Part shown: one piece after another, positions 15,284-22,763 of the stretch | Position numbering within the stretch: the first letter of the stretch is position 1 | Layout: every line of letters begins with the position of its first letter | NCBI GenBank assembly: GCA_019186985.1 | Contig: JABARQ010000013.1 | Coordinates: 186,001 to 250,000 of the forward strand | Direction: 5' to 3' | Origin: Prosthecobacter sp. | GTDB lineage: Bacteria; Verrucomicrobiota; Verrucomicrobiia; Verrucomicrobiales; Verrucomicrobiaceae | DNA: 64,000 bases | Notes under the pieces: generated by a model | What the model saw: only the letters and a program-made list of their open reading frames with translations | Databases searched by the model: none | What the model was told of the DNA's origin: nothing | Made by a program: the position numbers and the translations under genes

Positions 15284-17896
15284 ATGAATTTCGCAGGCTT
15301 CCGTTTCTTGACCCCGCATCCAGGCTGGCTGCCGTTGCTGCTGGCGCTGCTCGTTTCCTCCCTGGCCCAGGGCGCCACGATCCGCGCCTATGTGCAGCCC
15401 TCCACCGCCCGGCCCAACCAGGTGATCAACTATGTCATCACCGTCCAGGACGGCCAGGTGAACAGCGTGCCGAACCTGCGCTTCCCCCTGCAGATCGGCC
15501 AGACCAGCGGGGTCAGCACCTCCCAGCAGATCCAGATCATCAACGGACGCCAGAGCGCCTCCATCCAGCTGTCCTGGGGCATCACGGCCACCGAGCCCGG
15601 AGAGTTCGTCATTCCTCCCCAGACGGTGGTTGTCGACGGCCAGCCCCTGACCACGAACGAGGTCAAGCTCACCGTTGAAAATGGCGGCGGGGCCTTCCCC
15701 AAGAACGACCAGGATCCTTCCCAGGATGACGCCAACCGGCCGATCCTTCAGATCGAGCTGGGCAAGAAGGAGATCTACCAGGGCGAGGTCGTGCCGGTGA
15801 ACGTCAGCCTGTATGTGCCCCGTCAGGTACAGCTTCGCAGGCTGGGGCTGATTGAGATGGAAAAGAGCGACTTTGCCATCGCCCGCTTTCCTCAGACGAA
15901 CGAGCAGTCCAGCACCGTCATCGACGGCATCGGTTACTATGTTCTGACCTTCCGCAGCACCCTTTCCTCGCTTCGCACCGGAGATCTGAAGGTCGGCCCC
16001 GCCAACCTTGAACTGCTCGTCGAGGTGCCGGCGGAAGGTCAGCAGCGCGGCGCCTTCCCTCCTGGCTTCGGGCAGAACTTCCCGCCCGGCTTCTTCCCTG
16101 GAATGTCCGAGCCCAGAAAGCTGGAGGTCAAGAGCCAGCAGGTGACGCTGAAGGTGCTGCCGCTTCCAGCCGAGGGCAGGCCCGCCAGCTTCAGCGGAGC
16201 CGTTGGTGAGTTCCAGATGAACGCCTCGGCCTCGCCCACGGACCTGACTGTCGGCGATCCCGTCTCGGTCGACCTCGTGGTCGCTGGTGCCGGAAACTTT
16301 GATGCGCTGAACACACCCGCCCTGGTCTCGGCCGGAGGCTGGAAGATCTACCCTGCCAAGCGCTTCGTCATCGAGGGGCCGATGGATCAGAACCAGACCC
16401 CGACGGTCGAACGCAAAATCGGTTACACGCAGGTGATCGTCCCCGAGGCGGTGCACCCCAGCGTGCCCGCCTTTGAGCTGAACTACTTCAGTCCCTCCCA
16501 GAAAAAGTACGTCACGCTGCGCACCGAGCCCATCGCCCTGAACATGAAGCCCGCACCGGTCACGGCTGCTGCGGAGTCGGCCGGTGCCGCAGGAGCTCAG
16601 GTTGTCGCCGAAACTCCCGTCGCTCCTCCTGTGGCGGACCCTCAGGCAGACATCACCGACATTCTGGTCCGGCCTCCCGCCAGATCCCGCTGGCTGGCAC
16701 CGACAAGCACGCTGCTTCTGCGCAGCGGCACCTTCTGGACGCTGCAGGGAGCCCCCGTGGCGCTCTTTGCGATCGCCTCTGTCCTGGCCGTGGCGCGCCG
16801 CCGCCGGGAGTCCCGTCTGGCAGGGCGTGCCGGGGAGCTTCGGGCCGCCTGGCAGAGCTTTGAATCCCAGGCGTCCCGGGCGGATGATCAGGAGTTTCTG
16901 CGCGGCGCCGCCCAGTTCATCCAGGTGGCGCAGTCAGGCCGTCCGGTTCCTCCTGGTCCGTTGAAGGCCATTCTTGACCGCTATCAGGCCACCAATTTTT
17001 CCGCCGCCCACGGGCCTGCCCTGCCGGATGCCGAACGCCGCGAGATGCTGGCCACCCTGGCCGCCCTTTTCCGGCAGACGCTCGCCCGGCTCAGCCTCCT
17101 CCTGCTGACATCGCTGCTCCTCGTGAATGGTTCCGTGTCGGCCGCCGAGGCCCCCAAGGCAGCTTCGGCAAGCCCTGATGCGGTTTATCAGGAAGCCGTC
17201 GCTGAAATCGAGAAGGGCAACTTCAACCGTGCCCAGTACCTGGCCGAGTCGCTGGCGAAAAAGAAGCCGCCGCAGCTAAGCGCCGAGGTTTTCCAGATCA
17301 TCGGCCACGCCAGGTACCGCCAGGGTGACATGGGCCGTGCCGCGCTCTGGTATCAGCGCGCCCAGCTTCTCGATGGAAGGAATGCCGAGCTGAAGCAGAA
17401 CCTTCGCCACATCCATGAAAGGACGCGCTACCTGAGCTTTGGGGAATCCTCACCGCTGCGCCTGGCCAGTTTTTACCTGAGCACCAATGAGTGGCTCATC
17501 CTCGCGGCCTCTGGTGTCTGGCTCATCTTCCTTTCCCTGGCCTGGCGTGTGCTTGCCGGCGCCGACCGCAGGTCTTCCTGGCCGGTCGTGGCCAGTGTCA
17601 TCGGGCTCTTCATTGCCGTCCCGGCTTCCACTTTTGCCGCTCTTCGCCCGCTTGGACCTGAGCGGGTGAAGGACATCAGCATCGTCACCCAGCCCGATGT
17701 GAACTCCTACACCAGCGCTACGGTGACCAGTGGTTCCGTGATCTCACTGCCGCCCGGCAGTCAGGTGCGCACGCTGGAAACACGCGGCCCCTGGCTTTAC
17801 GTCGAAATCCCCGGCTCACCAGAAAACCTGCGAGGCTGGGTGGAGGCTGCCGCCGTGACGCCGCTGTGGACCTGGGATGCCAGCCTGGTGCCCTGA
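15284..17896 (+). CDS. BatD-BatE fusion: beta-rich periplasmic protein joined to TPR/SH3 membrane protein
   Basis: 870 residues. A signal peptide (to about 28) leads to the BatD region (VQPSTARPNQVINYVITV and similar repeats of beta domains), then a membrane helix at about 484-503 followed by RRRR. A second signal-like helix follows at about 599-620 (LSLLLLTSLLLVNGSVSAAEA). After it come TPR helices at 636-705 (AVAEIEKGNFNRAQYLAE; ARYRQGDMGRAALWYQRAQ), two more membrane helices near 730 and 765, and a bacterial SH3-like domain to the end (GPWLYVEI, GWVEAAAV). The order TPR, two helices, SH3 is that of BatE. An in-frame ATG at residue 588 sits just before the second signal helix. It closes the operon. 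Confidence 0.83.
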   Translation: MNFAGFRFLTPHPGWLPLLLALLVSSLAQGATIRAYVQPSTARPNQVINYVITVQDGQVNSVPNLRFPLQIGQTSGVSTSQQIQIINGRQSASIQLSWGITATEPGEFVIPPQTVVVDGQPLTTNEVKLTVENGGGAFPKNDQDPSQDDANRPILQIELGKKEIYQGEVVPVNVSLYVPRQVQLRRLGLIEMEKSDFAIARFPQTNEQSSTVIDGIGYYVLTFRSTLSSLRTGDLKVGPANLELLVEVPAEGQQRGAFPPGFGQNFPPGFFPGMSEPRKLEVKSQQVTLKVLPLPAEGRPASFSGAVGEFQMNASASPTDLTVGDPVSVDLVVAGAGNFDALNTPALVSAGGWKIYPAKRFVIEGPMDQNQTPTVERKIGYTQVIVPEAVHPSVPAFELNYFSPSQKKYVTLRTEPIALNMKPAPVTAAAESAGAAGAQVVAETPVAPPVADPQADITDILVRPPARSRWLAPTSTLLLRSGTFWTLQGAPVALFAIASVLAVARRRRESRLAGRAGELRAAWQSFESQASRADDQEFLRGAAQFIQVAQSGRPVPPGPLKAILDRYQATNFSAAHGPALPDAERREMLATLAALFRQTLARLSLLLLTSLLLVNGSVSAAEAPKAASASPDAVYQEAVAEIEKGNFNRAQYLAESLAKKKPPQLSAEVFQIIGHARYRQGDMGRAALWYQRAQLLDGRNAELKQNLRHIHERTRYLSFGESSPLRLASFYLSTNEWLILAASGVWLIFLSLAWRVLAGADRRSSWPVVASVIGLFIAVPASTFAALRPLGPERVKDISIVTQPDVNSYTSATVTSGSVISLPPGSQVRTLETRGPWLYVEIPGSPENLRGWVEAAAVTPLWTWDASLVP

Positions 17897-18104
17897 TCGG
17901 AAGGTCGGAAGGAAGTCCGTTCGTCAGCTTCAAAGTCCAGTGCCAGAACGTTGGCAAAGAGGGCAAAGGAGCGAAGAAAAGACTCGACTTAAGGTATACT
18001 GATATTTATTTAAAGTTAAATATACCCGCTTCATCCTTTCCGCAGGCACCTGTTTAGAACCTTCTTCCTAACCCAGTGGTCGTGCGACCCCGATAGTACG
18101 CTCC
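17897..18104 (+). other. Intergenic region with AT-rich inverted repeats before the roadblock/MglA operon
   Basis: This 208-base gap separates two long plus-strand operons. At 17941-17956 TGCCA and TGGCA form a short palindrome. An unusually AT-rich island lies at 17990-18026: GGTATA (17993-17998) mirrors TATACC (18021-18026), and TATTTA (18007-18012) mirrors TAAATA (18017-18022). TATACT at 17995-18000 could act as a -10 element, but no convincing -35 is spaced correctly. It probably holds the promoter and perhaps an operator of the downstream operon. Confidence 0.45.
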
Positions 18105-20750
18105 ATGAGCTTTTCGTTCCGCACCATGTTCCAAAACAGCCATGAGGCCGGCCAGCAGGCTGGCAGAGCTGTGATGGATCCCGCTGGCACGAGTCCGGCT
18201 GCCCTGTCGTCCGCCATTATGCAAGCCGCCCTTCCGCTCAACGCCGTCAGTCCGTTTGGAGGTCCGCTTTTCAAGGCCTCAGCAGGAGAGCAGGCTGTGG
18301 CAAGCCCGGTGGCGGGATCCCCCTTTTCAGTGTCGTCCGCCGGCCCGGCAAATGTGCCGCTGACCGTGGGTGATGTGATGCCGCAGCTCCCTCCGGAGCT
18401 TGCCAGGTCGGGGGCCCTGCCTCCGGATCATCCGGTGGCTCTTTCCAGCCAGGTGATTGATGAGGCCTTGCGCAGCGGTCGTGCTTCAGTGCCGGTTTTT
18501 GAAGTCTACCGGGTGTGCCCGGCCCTGTTTCAAGCGCCGGTTTCACCGCAGGATCAGCGCATGGTGCCGCTTCCGGCTGCAAAGCTTCCGCACTTGATTG
18601 CGGCTTCCAGGGGAGGCCAGGCTGAGGTGCCTGCCCCGGTTCCTTCATCCATGGTCAAAGCTTCGCCGTTCATGATGGCGGTCATTCCTTCAGAACCGGC
18701 TGCTGCGATGCCTTCTGCATCGGCCGAGGCATCGGTTGGAACGGGTACGCTGCTGCCTCCGAAAAGACAGGGTCCCCCACCTGCGCTGGCGGATGTCGGC
18801 AGGATGGTTTCTCCTGATGTGGCCCTGCCCGGCACGGCGGCGGCTTTTCCCATGAGTCCTTTTGCCGTGGGGGCAGGGGCAAATCCAACGGTGCAGGCTG
18901 CACCGTCGGCGTCTCCTTTTGCGGTCCCTCCTTCGGAGCCTGCATCCGCCCAGCCGCCCCGCATGGAGCAGGCTGCGTCACCCTTTCAAACAGCGCCTGT
19001 CCCCGCTTCGCCTTTTGCCCCGGCTTCGCCTTCCACTCCGGAAGCTCCGCCGACACAAGCTGCGGATTCTCCTTTTGCCGCCGTGTTTGGCGGCAAGGCG
19101 GTGCCGGTCAGCCCTCCTGGCATGGAGGCTCCGCCTTCACCTGCTCCTGGCGTGTTCCCGGCCCAACCCCCTGCGGACGCTGTTCTTCCATCCTTTGGAT
19201 CGGCCGCTTCCGCTCCTTCCCAGGCCATGGGGGGCGGAATGGTCAGGATCGCCCTGGCATCCTTGTTAAAGGGTTACAGCGTCGCTGAACTCGGCTTTGA
19301 CCCCATGGTGGTGCCGGGCTGGATCACCACGGCCCTGCCCTCCCATGTGGCCAGGGAGCTGGCGATTTCATCGACGCCGCTTGTCGAGCTTGGCCTGCTG
19401 GTGGATGGCATCACGGACGTAGGATTCCGCAACGTGTTGAACACGGCCAAACGCGAGTTTCAGATGCGGGTGGATCCCGGGGTTCTTCAGCAGGCGCTTG
19501 CCGGCAATCATCCCCCTGGCGGCCTGCCCAGCCTGAGCAACCTTGGACCCGGTTCACTCAACGCCGCTCCCAAGCCTGCGCCTTCGTTTGGGGCTCCTCC
19601 TGGCGGACCGATGCGGGTCGAGCCCTCCGCGCCTCCGACATCCTTCACGCCGCCGCAGCCATCGATGCCCTTGACGCCTGCGACGCCGGTGCTGAAGCCG
19701 CCGCAGCAGGCGTCACAGGCGCTGGAAACCGAGGCGCCCTCGCCCTTCCTGGTGCCCGCCGCAGCCTCGAAACCTTTGTTTTCACCCGCCACCGCCAGGG
19801 ATCCGTTCTCGGTTCCTGCGGAATCTGCCGCATCTTCCTTGGGTGCTGGCATCGGAATGCCACAGGCTCCCAGGCATCAGGACTTCATGGCGAGCAGTCC
19901 GCAGACCAGGGAAGTGCCGGTGGCGGTCCAGGTTCCGCCCTTGCTGACGCCAGCCCCGGGAAGTTCGTTCCTGGGTGGTGATGCGGACAAACCCTCAGGG
20001 GATGGATTTGGCAGTGATCAACTGCTGGGCCGCGTCTCCAGCTCCACTGCAAGCTGGAACGAAGCGGCGGTCACCAGCGCAATGGGTGAGTCTCCGGTTT
20101 TTCCGCCGGCCAAGGAGGCTCCGCTCATCGAGCTTCCGCCTGCAATGCCTTCCCTGGACGAGCCTGCTGAACCTGAGCGCGGCTGGGCGGCGTCGCCCGC
20201 CACCCGTCCGTTCATCGCGCCGAAGTTTGATGACATGCTGCCGCCGGTGCCGGTGGAGGAAGAGCCGCCGCGTCTGCGGAAATCCTCGCCGCCCCCGCCG
20301 CCCCGTGCGGCTGCCAACGGCAGTTCCTCGAATGTCGGGGTGCAGGCCCATGACTCGGATCCTGACCAGATCGTGCTTCGTGCCCTGCTGGACACGGACT
20401 CAGACCTCGAACCGCAGAAGGTGGTGGAGCTCACCTGCAGGCTGCCGGGCATTGCCGCCTGCGTCTGCCTGCATGACGGCAGGGCCATCTCACATGTCGG
20501 CGCCCACAAGCCGCAGGCCCGGGAGTTCCAAAAGCAGGCGACCCAGCTCGCCCAGCACCTCAAAACACTCGCCCCGCTGATCGGCATCGATGGAGCCGAG
20601 ACCTTCACGATGAATTCCGGCGACCGACTGATGACCTTCTGTTTTCCAGACCGGGCCATCCTTGGCGTCCTGCATGATGCCGAGCCCACCCTTGGCCTCA
20701 GGGATAAGATTACCTTGATCGCCAGGGAGCTTTCCCGCATGGTTTCCTGA
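18105..20750 (+). CDS. Large disordered SPF-repeat protein with C-terminal roadblock/LC7-like domain
   Basis: 881 residues, mostly Pro/Ala/Ser-rich and probably disordered, with nine SPF and one DPF tripeptides scattered through it (e.g. ASPFAVPP, DSPFAAVFG). Three stretches look folded: about 80-165 (PLTVGDVMPQLPPELARSG), about 375-467 (MVRIALASLLKGYSVAELGF), and the C-terminus from about 751. The last (DQIVLRALLDTDSD, LPGIAACVCLHDGRAISHVG, then strands and a final helix) has the secondary-structure order and phrasing of roadblock/LC7 proteins, the class that contains MglB, the GTPase-activating partner of MglA. The stop is followed after one base by the start of an MglA-family GTPase, which strongly supports the roadblock reading. 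The start ATG 18105 has no clear Shine-Dalgarno. Confidence 0.7.
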   Translation: MSFSFRTMFQNSHEAGQQAGRAVMDPAGTSPAALSSAIMQAALPLNAVSPFGGPLFKASAGEQAVASPVAGSPFSVSSAGPANVPLTVGDVMPQLPPELARSGALPPDHPVALSSQVIDEALRSGRASVPVFEVYRVCPALFQAPVSPQDQRMVPLPAAKLPHLIAASRGGQAEVPAPVPSSMVKASPFMMAVIPSEPAAAMPSASAEASVGTGTLLPPKRQGPPPALADVGRMVSPDVALPGTAAAFPMSPFAVGAGANPTVQAAPSASPFAVPPSEPASAQPPRMEQAASPFQTAPVPASPFAPASPSTPEAPPTQAADSPFAAVFGGKAVPVSPPGMEAPPSPAPGVFPAQPPADAVLPSFGSAASAPSQAMGGGMVRIALASLLKGYSVAELGFDPMVVPGWITTALPSHVARELAISSTPLVELGLLVDGITDVGFRNVLNTAKREFQMRVDPGVLQQALAGNHPPGGLPSLSNLGPGSLNAAPKPAPSFGAPPGGPMRVEPSAPPTSFTPPQPSMPLTPATPVLKPPQQASQALETEAPSPFLVPAAASKPLFSPATARDPFSVPAESAASSLGAGIGMPQAPRHQDFMASSPQTREVPVAVQVPPLLTPAPGSSFLGGDADKPSGDGFGSDQLLGRVSSSTASWNEAAVTSAMGESPVFPPAKEAPLIELPPAMPSLDEPAEPERGWAASPATRPFIAPKFDDMLPPVPVEEEPPRLRKSSPPPPPRAAANGSSSNVGVQAHDSDPDQIVLRALLDTDSDLEPQKVVELTCRLPGIAACVCLHDGRAISHVGAHKPQAREFQKQATQLAQHLKTLAPLIGIDGAETFTMNSGDRLMTFCFPDRAILGVLHDAEPTLGLRDKITLIARELSRMVS

Positions 20751-20751
20751 C

Positions 20752-21384
20752 ATGCCGGCCATCGACGCCCAGGAGCGCACCGTGCGCTTTAAAATCGTTT
20801 ACTGCGGGACTCCGCTGAGCGGAAAGACCACGAACCTGCGTCAGATCCACGCACGGCTTGACCCGCAGGGCAGGGGTGACCTCGTCAGCCTGTCCACCGC
20901 ACAGGACCGGACGCTGTTCTTTGACTTCCTCGCTGTGGAAAGCCAGGCCATCCCCGGCTACCGCACCAGCTTTCACCTCTACACTGTCCCCGGCCAGGTC
21001 ACCTACAACGCCACGCTGCAGCTTGTGCTGAGGCAGGCGGATGGGGTTGTGTTTGTCGCCGACAGTCAGATGGACCGCCAGCGCGACAACGTGCACGCCT
21101 TCCAGGCCCTGGAGGCCAACCTCCGCCTGAACGGCTCCAGTCTGGACCGACTGCCGCTAGTGCTTCAATACAACAAGCGTGACCTGCCGAATTCTGCTCC
21201 GGTGGAATACCTCGAATTCCTGCTCAACAACCGGCCGGTGCCGCACCTCAGCTTTGAGGCGGACGCCAAGAACGGCCGCAACGTGCTGGCCACGCTGAAC
21301 GCCATCACCCAGGCCGTCGTCGCCCGCTTCCAGGAGGCCCGTGAGCAGCATCGCGAAGTCCTGCGTGATGTGATCGCCGCCTGA
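20752..21384 (+). CDS. MglA-family small GTPase
   Basis: 210 residues. P-loop GTPLSGKT at 19-26; switch region LYTVPGQVTYN at 77-86 with the MglA-specific TVPGQ; VFVADSQ at 101-106; guanine-specificity motif NKRD at 141-144 in the phrase LQYNKRDLP. These phrases are nearly those of Myxococcus MglA, which sets cell polarity and directs motility with its roadblock partner MglB. Length is slightly above MglA's ~195. It is separated by one base from the roadblock-tipped protein, so the two are coupled and probably interact. In this organism the role could be polarity or protein localisation; that is inference. Confidence 0.88.
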   Translation: MPAIDAQERTVRFKIVYCGTPLSGKTTNLRQIHARLDPQGRGDLVSLSTAQDRTLFFDFLAVESQAIPGYRTSFHLYTVPGQVTYNATLQLVLRQADGVVFVADSQMDRQRDNVHAFQALEANLRLNGSSLDRLPLVLQYNKRDLPNSAPVEYLEFLLNNRPVPHLSFEADAKNGRNVLATLNAITQAVVARFQEAREQHREVLRDVIAA

Positions 21385-21386
21385 TC

Positions 21387-21414
21387 AGGCCTGGAAAGAA
21401 GGCTTCCCAGGCCT
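21387..21414 (+). terminator. Terminator-like hairpin after the MglA-family gene
   Basis: AGGCCTGG (21387-21394) pairs perfectly with CCAGGCCT (21407-21414) around a 12-base loop, starting two bases after the stop codon. No T tract follows, so it may instead be an RNA-stability element or rely on other factors. Confidence 0.4.
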
Positions 21415-21438
21415 CCGGTGTTCTGGCATGATCCAGGC

Positions 21439-21930
21439 ATGAAGGCCCGCCTTTTTCCCGTCCTCTGCCTCCTGCTTCAGGCCTGCGTGGCGCCACCCGA
21501 GGATGGAGCCGTCTCTTCCAGAAAACCGTCCCGGGTAAAACCCGGCTCTTACAGCTACCCACAGCCGGGCAGTGCTTCAGGCATCTCGGCCCAGGACGCC
21601 GCGACCACCATCCAGCCGGGGGAAACCTCCAGCGCCTACCGCCTGCGCCAGGAGCGTCAGCAGCGAGACGCAGTTCCGGATGCGCAGGTGATGTATCATC
21701 GCAGTGAGCAGGACATCCTGGGCCGCAGCTCCGAGTCCGGCATCTACCGCAGCACAGGAGGCGTGACCGAGGAGGTCCACATCGGCAATCAGCAGATCCC
21801 GGTGGTGCCGGGCCAGCGCCTCGGGCCAGCCCCCGCTTACAACAACGTCTATCAGGGCGGTTATGTGCCGCCCGGCACCACCGGCATCTACGATCCGCGC
21901 ACCGGCCGTGTGCTGCGCGTGCGCCGCTGA
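21439..21930 (+). CDS. Small lipoprotein, function unknown
   Basis: 163 residues starting MKARLFPVLCLLLQAC; the LLQAC at 12-16 is a near-lipobox (position -2 is Gln, not the usual small residue), so lipid attachment at Cys16 is likely but not certain. The mature part is Ser/Pro/Gln-rich with no recognised domain and ends in PPGTTGIYDPRTGRVLRVRR, a short motif followed by a basic tail. The ATG at 21439 is used because the in-frame codon at 21418 precedes an unrelated stretch. It follows the MglA-family gene by 54 bases, beyond a hairpin, and could be a separate unit. Confidence 0.65.
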   Translation: MKARLFPVLCLLLQACVAPPEDGAVSSRKPSRVKPGSYSYPQPGSASGISAQDAATTIQPGETSSAYRLRQERQQRDAVPDAQVMYHRSEQDILGRSSESGIYRSTGGVTEEVHIGNQQIPVVPGQRLGPAPAYNNVYQGGYVPPGTTGIYDPRTGRVLRVRR

Positions 21931-21937
21931 GGTGACG

Positions 21938-21966
21938 TTGACAAAGGCCGTGGACCGCACGTTCTA
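21938..21966 (+). promoter_or_regulatory. Putative sigma-70 promoter of the methyltransferase gene
   Basis: A consensus TTGACA (21938-21943) is followed 17 bases later by GTTCTA (21961-21966), a poor -10. The ATG at 21972 is so close that a transcript from here would be leaderless or nearly so. Confidence 0.35.
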
Positions 21967-21971
21967 GCCGT

Positions 21972-22763
21972 ATGACCGAACAGCGCGACTGGTACGACAC
22001 GCCGCTTTATTATGACATCATCTTCGACGCGGACACGTCGAAGGAAGGTGCGTTCCTTGAGGACGTATTTGCCAGGCATGGGCCCGGTGGTCGTTCGCGC
22101 CAGCTTCTGGAGCCCGCCTGCGGCAGCGGCAGGCTGGTGCTCGAAATGGCCCGGCGCGGCTGGAAGGCGAGCGGCTTCGATGGCAGCCCGCGCATGCTCG
22201 AATTCGCCCGCAATCGCTTGAAAAACGCCGGCATGAAGGCCCGGCTCTGGGAGGACTGGATGCAGAGTTTTGAATTGCCGAAGCCGCAGCTTTTTGACCT
22301 CGCCCACTGCCTGGTCAGCAGCTTCAAGTATCTTCAAAGCGAGCGTGATGCCGCCGCCTGTCTGCGCCGTGTGGCTAGCTGCCTGAAACCTGGCGGGCTT
22401 TTTGTGCTGGGCGTGCACCTCACCGATTACACCCGGGCGGCGGAGGAGCATGAACGCTGGAAGGCCGAGCGCGACGGCATCCGCGTCGTCTGCAACACCC
22501 ACACCTGGGCGGCCGATCCCCAAACGCGTCTGGAGAAGCTGCGCACCCGGCTGCGGATCACCCACGCCGGCCGCACTCACACCCAGGAGACGAACTGGCA
22601 GTTCCGCACCTACAACGCCGCCCAGATGCGCGCCCTGCTGCGCAAGGTGCCGGCCCTTCAGCTGGTCGAATGCTACGACTTCACCTACGACATCCACGAG
22701 CCGCGCCGGCTTGATGACAGCTACGCCGACATCGTGCTGGTGCTCAGAAAGGATACGGACTGA
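21972..22763 (+). CDS. Class I SAM-dependent methyltransferase
   Basis: 263 residues. The SAM motif I is LLEPACGSGRLVLEMARRG (written as EPACGSGR), followed by GFDGSPRMLEFARNRL (acidic loop D after the second strand) and by FDLAHCLVSSFKYL, the fourth-strand region. The C-terminal half is beta-rich with an insertion of unknown role. It belongs to the broad methyltransf_25 type and the substrate cannot be told. Its 3' end overlaps the end of prfC on the opposite strand by 20 bases (22744-22763). Confidence 0.8.
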   Translation: MTEQRDWYDTPLYYDIIFDADTSKEGAFLEDVFARHGPGGRSRQLLEPACGSGRLVLEMARRGWKASGFDGSPRMLEFARNRLKNAGMKARLWEDWMQSFELPKPQLFDLAHCLVSSFKYLQSERDAAACLRRVASCLKPGGLFVLGVHLTDYTRAAEEHERWKAERDGIRVVCNTHTWAADPQTRLEKLRTRLRITHAGRTHTQETNWQFRTYNAAQMRALLRKVPALQLVECYDFTYDIHEPRRLDDSYADIVLVLRKDTD

